Assembly: GCA_003221435.1 (NCBI GenBank)
Contig: QHRS01000004.1
Coordinates: 1-8,330 of the forward strand
Direction of reading: 5' to 3'
Source of the DNA: Candidatus Rokuibacteriota bacterium
GTDB lineage: Bacteria; Methylomirabilota; Methylomirabilia; Rokubacteriales; CSP1-6
DNA: 8,330 nt
The notes below the pieces were generated by a model. That model had not been told where the DNA came from. It saw nothing but the letters and a program-made list of their open reading frames with translations, and ran no database searches. Of the stretch, positions 1 to 6,300 are shown piece after piece (the stretch's first letter is position 1; each line of letters starts with the position of its first letter). The position numbers and the translations under genes were made by a program.

Positions 1-306
1 ATTTTCATCGATCGTGGTGCGCCGCAGGCGCAGGGAGTCTCTAATCCAGGCGAGTTCCGCCGTCCTGGCTCCGCTCGCCTCGGACGGCCGCTGCGCTCGA
101 AGCCTCATGCTCCCGTCCCGGCGGACCGATGGCTCCCGGTCCTCGTCCGCGGCGGCGCGAGGGTGGGGCATCGCAGCGACGCCCCCCGCGCTTGCGGAGG
201 ACAGGGATGTCCGGAGCGAGCCGCGGGGAAAGCGGAGCGCGGCAGGAGGCCGCGCGCAGCGTGCGTCGCGGAGATGCCCCGCCCTCGCGCCGCCGCCCGC
301 GAGGAG
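1..306. other. Non-coding region downstream of the 919-residue gene
   Basis: No convincing gene is seen here. Open frames crossing it on both strands have the composition of GC-rich noise or overlap the real gene in another frame. It contains the long palindrome at 140-305, a small hairpin at 19-31 (gcgcc/ggcgc, 3-nt loop), and an imperfect inverted repeat at 68-104 (ggctccg/cgaagcc). On the minus strand an ATG at 8-6 followed by AAA could open the next gene, but no Shine-Dalgarno is visible and the window ends there. Confidence 0.5.
140..305. repeat. Long imperfect palindrome / three-way-junction element behind the 919-residue gene
   Basis: Arms 140-182 and 263-305 pair in one register: 140-145 with 300-305 (6 bp), 149-172 with 273-296 (23 of 24 positions), and 176-182 with 263-269 (7 bp). 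The enclosed 80 bases contain two further hairpins. The first is 184-228: ccccgcg/cgcgggg, cttgc/gcgag with one T-G pair and one bulge, a gga/gga internal loop, then ggac/gtcc. The second is 237-255: gcgcggc/gccgcgc, 7 bp, loop aggag. The whole element is about 166 bases and begins one base after the stop codon (307-309). No T-tract flanks it and no target-site duplication is seen. Function unknown: possible mRNA 3' stabiliser, REP-like DNA element or structured RNA. Confidence 0.6.
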
Positions 307-3066
307 TCACCGCATGATCACGAACCGTCCGCTCGCCCGACCCGCGGAGGACTGGATCCGGTAAAGGTAGATGCCCGCCGCAAGCGGCAGCCCTCTCCCG
401 TCCCGCCCGTCGATCTCGATGTGCCGCGATCCCGCAGGAGCGAACCCCTCGTCCGCCAGTAGCCGTACGACGCGGCCCGCGGCGTCGTAGATCTCGACCC
501 GCAGCGGTCCGCCGCGCGCGGTAGCGAAGTCGAGCGCGCCGCCCCGGAACATCGGATTGGGCGATATGCGCGGCGCGTAGGCGAGCGCCGAGCTGTCGGG
601 GTCGCCCGGAGCCGCAAGCGGCGCCGTCGCCTTGAGGATCCGGATCGAGACGTTGTCGACATAGAACCTCTCGCCGGCGAGCGCGGGCGCGTCGATCACC
701 TGGACGTCGACGGTGCTTCCCGTGCTCCGCGCGAACAGGTCGACGGCCACTTGCTGCCAGCCTCTTCCCAGCCGCACATAAGGCGAATACACCGTCGATC
801 CCTGCTGCAGGCCTCCGAGCCATTCACGCACCTGGAGCTTGCAGTTCCCGGCCGCGGCGCCAGCGCGCACCCACGCCGCGATGCGGAAGCGCGTCCCCGC
901 CACCGCCACGCTCGCCACCCAGTTCGGGCTGTCGTTGACGCCGAACACCGACAGGGTCAGGGGTCCCGTGACGCCGAGCGACCATGAGCCGAGCTCGCCG
1001 CCGGGCACGCGCGAGATCGAAGCCCCGCCGTACCCCCGCCAGCCGGTGAGGTCGGACTCGAACGAGGGATTGCCGACCAGATTCGGACTCAACGTGTCGC
1101 CGGAGGCGGTACTCGTCCGGACGGTCGCCGTGGCGGTGTCGGCGAGCCCCGCCACATCGGTCACGATCACGCTCGCCGTCCGCGTCCCAGCGGCGTAATA
1201 GACGTGGGCCGCCGTCGGCACCACGCCCGTCACCACCGTGCCGTCGCCGAAGTTGAACTTGTACGACGCGATGGAGCCGGCGCCAGCACGCGAAGCCGAG
1301 GCGTCCGCCACGACGGCGAGCGGAGCGCTCCCGGTCGCCGGCGTCACCGACAGCGCCGCGATCGGAGGCTGGTTCGTGGTCGCACCGACGACGATGTTCT
1401 GGGATGCGGTCGCGGTGGCGCCGCCGTTGTCGATCACCGTCACCCGCAGCGTCCAGCGCCCGGTCTGGTACGTGTGCGGAGTGAGCGGCGAAACCTGCGG
1501 GCCGGCGGTCGCGCCGTCGCCGAAGTCGAACGCGTACGAAGCGATGCGGCCGTCGGCATCGGTGGAGCGCGAGGCATCCGCGATCACGACGTAAGGTGCC
1601 ATCGGCTGCGCCCCCGGCACCCCCAGCGCCCGCGCGTCGGCCACATACGCCTTGATGTCGGATTCCGCGCCGCACGCGGAGCAGGCCTGGTTCCAGTTGC
1701 TGGCCCACAGCACGCGGCGGCCGTCGGGCGAAGGCACGCCGTGCGCCTCGCAGCGGTAGCAACCCGTGAAGTCGGTGTGATCGTAGGCGAGCCGCTGCAC
1801 CGCCTTGCTGCCGTCGATCTTCACCGCGACGATCTCGCCGCTGAAGCGCTTGCCCGGCTGCGGGAAGTACGTGGCGTAGGCCCATCCCGGCCGCAGCACG
1901 CTGCGGCACGACACGTGATGCGGATACGCCTCGTTCGTGGGGTCGGTGAGCGAGGTCACCGCGCCGTCCTTGATGCGCACCTTGACCACGCCGCCCATGA
2001 GCTGGCCGTTCACCGTCCGGCCGATGTTGCCGCAGTGTTCCTGGCCGACCATGACGTCCTCGTTGTTGTCTAAAGGATCACGGGTCATGTCCAGGTGGCC
2101 GAGGTCGTAGACGTAGCCCTGGGCCGCGGTGCCGTGACAGCGCGGCGATGTCGACGGCATCGGTCGCGGCGTGAGCGCGAGCGTGGCCGGGTCCACATCG
2201 AACACGCGCAACGGCTCGCCGTTGTACTTCACGACCACATACTTTCCCGACGGCGAGATCGACACCCAGTCGAGCGAGCAGTCGTTGAGACCGCAGTTCG
2301 CCAGCCTCACGGCCGGGCCGACGCGCTGCGCCGGGTACGGCGCGAATGGAGGCTGCGGGTCCATGTCCACGACGAACGCGCTCGTGTCGTTGCACAGCGC
2401 GACGAAGCGGCCGTTGAAGCTGGGGTTGCCCTCGTACTCGCCGAGGCCGATCACCGGAAATGGGAGCTTCCACGTGCGGGTCTTCTGGCAGGCGACGACG
2501 TCGATCCACATGAGCTCGCTGCCCGAGACGCTGATGCGCTCGTGCGGATGGGCCGGGCTCGGGTGCCAGCGATCGTCGCCGGTGGCGTGCTCGTAGCATT
2601 GCTCGTAGCGCACGTGATAGGTCTCGCCGTCCAGGTAGACGCGCCGCGGCGATCCGGCCTCGTTGTCGATCGCGATCAAGCTGCCGTCCGAGCTCCACGG
2701 CTGGTCCTTGGCGTAGTGGTGGCGGGCGTCGGTGGTCCAGGCGCCGGTCTCGAGCGAGGTCGGAAACACGGAGCCGACGGGACCGGTGATGCGCGTGACG
2801 GTGGTGCCGAACGGCGACTGCAGGGATGGGATGAGGTAGTACGGCACCGCCGTGAGCGGCTCGCTGTACACCTTCGAGGGGTCGGTCGGGACTGCGCGGA
2901 ACCCGGGCGCGTACGGCGCCTGCACGGTCAGCGCCGCGGTCGGCGCCACGTTGGAGGTCGATGCTGCGGGAATGGTCGATGCGCTGGCCGAGGTGGCGAT
3001 GACGAGCAGGACGAGCGCACTCGCCCCGGAGTTGGGTGCGGGCATGAGTCGGTGGCGACCTTCCAT
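307..3066 (-). CDS. Exported beta-propeller / PKD / carbohydrate-binding-like protein with FlgD-Ig-like C-terminal tail
   Basis: A 919-residue protein. Residues 1-30 look like a signal peptide: basic start (R4, H5, R6), hydrophobic core ALVLLVIA, then small residues SASAS. Residues about 60-480 contain propeller-blade-like pieces (WSSDGSLIAIDN, SPSGKYVVVKYNG, SPDGRRVLWASN), resembling PD40/TolB-type secreted propellers. This region holds 12 cysteines, including CYRC at 436-439 and CSAC at 462-465. PKD domains follow at about 482-560 and 565-651 (FDFGDG, FNFGDG). A jelly-roll-like carbohydrate-binding module lies at about 657-811, and the FlgD-Ig/sorting-like tail at 831-919. ATG at 3066 is the most upstream possible start: an in-frame TAA lies 15 codons before it, with no ATG, GTG or TTG between. 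An ATG at 3045 is possible but would remove the basic residues. No strong Shine-Dalgarno is visible at either. The substrate is unknown; a binding or scaffold role outside the cell is inference. The propeller layout (conserved-looking H324, H344, H383, H442) is only loosely reminiscent of oligogalacturonate-lyase-type propellers. Confidence 0.9.
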   Translation of the reverse strand: MEGRHRLMPAPNSGASALVLLVIATSASASTIPAASTSNVAPTAALTVQAPYAPGFRAVPTDPSKVYSEPLTAVPYYLIPSLQSPFGTTVTRITGPVGSVFPTSLETGAWTTDARHHYAKDQPWSSDGSLIAIDNEAGSPRRVYLDGETYHVRYEQCYEHATGDDRWHPSPAHPHERISVSGSELMWIDVVACQKTRTWKLPFPVIGLGEYEGNPSFNGRFVALCNDTSAFVVDMDPQPPFAPYPAQRVGPAVRLANCGLNDCSLDWVSISPSGKYVVVKYNGEPLRVFDVDPATLALTPRPMPSTSPRCHGTAAQGYVYDLGHLDMTRDPLDNNEDVMVGQEHCGNIGRTVNGQLMGGVVKVRIKDGAVTSLTDPTNEAYPHHVSCRSVLRPGWAYATYFPQPGKRFSGEIVAVKIDGSKAVQRLAYDHTDFTGCYRCEAHGVPSPDGRRVLWASNWNQACSACGAESDIKAYVADARALGVPGAQPMAPYVVIADASRSTDADGRIASYAFDFGDGATAGPQVSPLTPHTYQTGRWTLRVTVIDNGGATATASQNIVVGATTNQPPIAALSVTPATGSAPLAVVADASASRAGAGSIASYKFNFGDGTVVTGVVPTAAHVYYAAGTRTASVIVTDVAGLADTATATVRTSTASGDTLSPNLVGNPSFESDLTGWRGYGGASISRVPGGELGSWSLGVTGPLTLSVFGVNDSPNWVASVAVAGTRFRIAAWVRAGAAAGNCKLQVREWLGGLQQGSTVYSPYVRLGRGWQQVAVDLFARSTGSTVDVQVIDAPALAGERFYVDNVSIRILKATAPLAAPGDPDSSALAYAPRISPNPMFRGGALDFATARGGPLRVEIYDAAGRVVRLLADEGFAPAGSRHIEIDGRDGRGLPLAAGIYLYRIQSSAGRASGRFVIMR
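310..576 (-). other. FlgD-Ig-like / sorting-type C-terminal domain of the 919-residue protein
   Basis: Residues 831-919: APRISPNP start, VEIYDAAGRVVR, LAAGIYLYR and a final GRFVIMR. The pattern (PNP, then hydrophobic strand, then xVYDxxGRxV, then LxxGxYxY, then a short basic end) matches C-terminal tails of exported FCB-group proteins, annotated as FlgD-Ig-like or type IX secretion sorting domains. Export by such a route is inferred; no secretion gene is in the window. Confidence 0.75.
634..1098 (-). other. Carbohydrate-binding-like (jelly-roll) module, copy C
   Basis: Residues about 657-811 of the 919-residue protein. It shares with copies A and B: NPSFE, a W in the next strand, RVPGG, FGVNDSPNW, AWVR, LQVREW, QQGSTVYSP, WQ and FYVDNVSIRIL. 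It lacks the cysteine found before NPSFE in copies A and B, and is clearly more diverged from them than they are from each other. It sits between the second PKD domain and the C-terminal tail, just as copy B directly precedes the tail region in the giant protein. Confidence 0.75.
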
Positions 3067-3180
3067 GGTCCCGGCTCGTGCAAAGGCGAGGCGGCGTCCC
3101 GAGACTTGTTAGCAGTGACGAGGGCTTTTCCGTGTCGGCCTTCGGCGCCGGAGGGACGGCGCGCGCGGGCGAGCGGGGGC

Positions 3181-3209
3181 ATCTTCCGCATGACGACGCA
3201 GGGCGTCAA
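3181..3209 (-). promoter_or_regulatory. Candidate sigma70-type promoter for the 919-residue gene
   Basis: Read on the minus strand, TTGACG (3209-3204) matches the -35 consensus at five of six positions. Exactly 17 bp further is GAAGAT (3186-3181), matching TATAAT at three of six. This would give a leader of roughly 105-110 nt before the ATG at 3066. The -10 match is poor, and consensus sequences in high-GC FCB relatives may differ. Confidence 0.3.
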
Positions 3210-3212
3210 CCG

Positions 3213-3250
3213 AAAAAACGCGGGAGTCGGCGGCGCGCCCCGTGACCGCG
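3213..3250 (-). terminator. Possible weak intrinsic terminator with six-T tract
   Basis: On the minus strand a GC-rich stretch able to pair as CGCGG (3250-3246) with CCGCG (3223-3219), or alternatively CGGG with CCCG, is followed directly by TTTTTT (3218-3213). This is the only T-run in the gap. The stem is short and the loop long (22 nt in the first pairing), so the call is weak. The T-run also lies just upstream of the candidate -35 box and could instead be a promoter-proximal element. Confidence 0.3.
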
Positions 3251-3306
3251 ACGATTTGACGACGGCGAAACTCGCGGCGGTGCCGCGGCGGCGAGCGCGT
3301 CACGTT

Positions 3307-3363
3307 GGACCTCGCTTGCTCCAGGCGGAACGCATGTCCAGCGTTACCGCCCAGGCGAGGTCC
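3307..3363 (-). terminator. Long two-part hairpin behind the giant gene
   Basis: The outer stem is a perfect 9-bp inverted repeat (3307-3315 ggacctcgc with 3355-3363 gcgaggtcc). The inner stem is ggcggaacgc (3324-3333) with gcgtt-a-ccgcc (3341-3351): 10 bp with one bulged base and a 7-nt loop at 3334-3340. It lies 17 bp downstream of the giant gene's stop codon. No run of T follows on the minus strand, so a Rho-dependent or mRNA-stabilising role is as likely as intrinsic termination. Confidence 0.5.
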
Positions 3364-3382
3364 GAACGCGTTGTGCGCGTTC
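3364..3382 (-). terminator. Short perfect hairpin overlapping the stop codon of the giant gene
   Basis: A 7-bp perfect stem (3364-3370 gaacgcg with 3376-3382 cgcgttc) around a 5-nt loop. It includes two of the three bases of the TGA stop codon (3381-3383). No T-tract follows, so it is not a classic intrinsic terminator by itself. It abuts the larger hairpin at 3307-3363. It could stabilise the mRNA 3' end or help factor-dependent termination. Confidence 0.45.
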
Positions 3383-6300
3383 ACCTCATGAAGACGAACC
3401 GGCCCGTCCGCTCGCCCGCGGCCGATACAACTTGATAGAAGTAAAGCCCCGCCGGCAGCGAGCCGCCGGCATCGAGTCGATCGATCGGGAACGCGTGGAC
3501 TCCCGCGGCGAGCTCGGGCTTGTCGAACAGGATCTTGACCAGGCGACCGCGAACGTCGTAGAGCCGTGCGCGCGCGAACCCGCTGTGCGGCAGCGCCAGC
3601 ACGAGCGACGCGCTCGTGTATGCAGGGTTGGGCATCACCACTGCCGCGAGCTCGAGCACGGTGCCGGAGGACGCCGTCGTCGCCGCGGGGGCGTCCGGGG
3701 CCTCGAGCGTCGCGCCCTCGTCCACGGCGATGCTCGGCACGAGGGGTTGCGCGTCCGTTCCCGCCACGATCGACACCACGACGTTGTCGACCAGGAACAC
3801 CTCGCCGCTCGCCACCGGGGTGTCGAGCGCCTGGAAGTCCAGCGTGTTGCTGGTGCCGCTCGCGACGAAATCGGCCACGAGCGACTGCCAGCTCGGCGAC
3901 AAGGTTAGCGTCGGCGAGTACACAATGGATCCGACCTGTGAACCGCTCGGGGTGTACTCGCGCAGCTTGAGCTTGGCCTGGCCGGCGTTCGATGCCGAGC
4001 GCACCCACGCCGAGTAGCGGTAGCGCTTGCCGGCCGTCGTCGAGGTGATGATGTTGGGGCTGTCGTTGACGCCGAACTGGCCAGTCGTCGCGGGCCCCGT
4101 CACCTGGCAGGCGAAGGTACCGTCCTGCCCTCCCGCGACGCGGGCCAGCGTGGAGCTGCCGTTCGGACCCCAGCCGTTGAGATTCGTCTCGAACGACGGA
4201 TTCGTGCACAAGTTCGTCACCGCGTTCACGGTGATCGCCGTGGTCGCGGAGCCGCTCGTGGCGTTCGTGGCGGTGAACGTCACGGTGTACGGGGCGGCGC
4301 GGGCGTCGCTCGCGGCCGGTGTCCAAGTCAGGGTGCCCGCGGTCCGGGAGGCGTTCGGCGTGAACACCGCGTTGTTGCCCGACGGAAGCCCGGTCAGGTC
4401 CGCGGCCAGCGTCGTGATCGCGTCCCCGTCGGGATCCGACACCGTCACGGCGACCGTCACCTGCTGGCCCACGATGGTGGATGCGGCGGCGGGAGCGGTC
4501 ACGATCGGGGCCCGGTCGGTGTTCGTGATCGTGATCACGGTCACGGCGCTGCCCGACAGGGTGTTCGAGGCGGTGAACGTCACGGTATCGGAGCCCGCGT
4601 CGCTGTACCCGGGCGTCCACGCGAACGTGCCGCCGGTGTTGGCGCCGTTGGGAGTGAACGTGGCGCCGGCGGGCAGGTTCGCGGCGGTGAGCGACGTGAT
4701 GGTCTGGCTGTCGGGGTCGGCGGCGGTCACGGTGAACGAGAGCGGCGCATTCTCGGCGACGGCCACCGAGGCGGGTGCCGAGACGACCGGCGCGTGGTCG
4801 ACGCCGTTCACCGTGATCGAGGTCGTGGCGCTGCCGGCGAGCGCGTTCTGCGCCGTGAACGTCACGGCATAAGGACCGGGCGGCGCGTTCGCGGCCGGCG
4901 TCCAGCTCAGCGTGCCCGTCAGGTTGTCGCCGCCGGGCGTGAACGTCGCTCCCGCGGGCAGGTTCGAGGCGCCGAGCGAGGCGATCGCGTCGCCGTCCGG
5001 ATCGGACGCGGCGACATTCAGCGTGAACGGCTGTCCCTGGAACGCACCCGCCGTGGCCGGAGCGCTCACGGCCGGCGGGCGGTCCACGTTCGTCACCGTG
5101 ATCGAGGTGATGGCGCTGCCGGCGAGCGCGTTCTGCGCGGTGAACGTGACGGAGTAGGTCCCCGCGTCGGCGTATCCCGGCGTCCAGCTCAGCGTGCCGG
5201 CCGTGTTCGAGGCGTTGGGCGTGAACGTGGCGCCGCCCGGCAGCCCCACGGCCGCGAGCGAGCCGATGGCGTCGCCGTCAGGGTCGGCCGCGGTCACGGT
5301 GAACGAGAGCGGTGCCCCCTCGGCCACCGTCTGCGACGCGGGAGCCGTCACGGCCGGGGCGCGGTCCACGTTGTTGACGGTGATGCTGGTGCTGGCGCTG
5401 CCGCTGAGGCTGTTGCTGGACGTGAACGTCAGGGTGTAAGGGCCGGGTCCGTCGGAGAACGTGGGAGTCCAGGTGAACGTGCCCGCGGTGTTGGAGGCGT
5501 TCACGACGAACGCGGCGTTGTTCCCGGCGGGGAGCCCCGCGGTGCTCGCCGTGAGCGACGCGATCGGATCGCCGTCGGGATCGGAGGCGGTCACGTTCAG
5601 CGTGAGCGTGCTGCTCTCGGCAACCGAAGCCAGCGCCGGCGCGGTCACGACCGGCGGGTTCGAGGTCACGACCGCGACCGTGACATTGTCGAGCAGGAAC
5701 GTCTCTGCCGCGGCCGCGGGGACGTTGTCCAGCACCTGTAAGTCCAGGGTGTTGCCGCTGCCGATCGCGACGTAATCGAACGCGGCGAGCTGCCACGACG
5801 GCGACAGCGTGACGCGGCTCGACAGCGCGGTCGTGCCCACCTGCGAGCCGCCGCTCGTGTACTCGCGCACGCGCAACTGTACCTTCCCGGTGCTGGCGAC
5901 CGAGCGCACCCATGCCGAGTAGCGATAGCGCGCACCCGCCGAAGTGCTGCTCACGAAGTTCGGCGAGTCGTTCGCGCCGAACGCGGCGGTGGAGTTCGGC
6001 CCCTGGATCTGCAGCGCGAACGCGCCATCCTGCCCGCCGGCCACGCGCGTGAACGTGGCGCTGCCGTAGGCGCTCCAGTTCGCCGAGTTCGTCTCGAACG
6101 ACGGGTTCGGGCACAGGTTTGTGACCGCGTCGATGACGGTGATCGACGTGGCGGCCGACGCCGACAGCGCGTTCGCGGCCGCGAACGTCACCGCGTAGGG
6201 GGCCGCGCGGCCGTCGTTCGAGGTCGGCGTCCACGTCAACGTTCCCTGGGTCTTCGCGGCGTTCGTCGTGAACACCGCGTTGTTGCCCGCGGGCAGCGAC

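Larger units (their letters stand above)
3067..3380. other. Intergenic region between the two exported-protein genes
   Basis: A 314-bp gap between the giant gene's stop and the ATG of the 919-residue gene. From the giant gene onward it holds the tandem hairpins (3382-3307), the possible T-tract terminator (3250-3213), the candidate promoter (3209-3181) and an untranslated leader. The arrangement suggests the two genes are transcribed separately rather than as one operon. No small gene is supported here. Confidence 0.55.

Noticed and set aside
1..8. ATG AAA on the minus strand at the window edge as the start of a downstream gene
   Set aside because: Fewer than three codons are visible and there is no Shine-Dalgarno sequence, so it cannot be supported as a feature.
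140..305. The palindrome as an integron attC site or the ends of a small transposable element
   Set aside because: No attC-type terminal core (GTTRRRY with RYYYAAC) is seen, no integrase-associated cassette arrangement is present, and no flanking target duplication was found.
41..823. A 260-codon minus-strand open frame spanning the region downstream of the 919-residue gene
   Set aside because: Most of it overlaps the binding module and tail in another frame, and it crosses the palindrome. The translation is Arg-rich noise.
2095..3435. A 446-codon plus-strand open frame opposite the propeller gene
   Set aside because: Its composition is Arg/Val/Ala-rich with no domain pattern, and it is antisense to a gene with a signal peptide and recognisable domains.
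3109..4620. A 503-codon minus-strand open frame running across the giant gene's end and into the gap
   Set aside because: It overlaps the well-supported tail, binding module and Ig domains in another frame, and its translation is low-complexity and Arg-rich.
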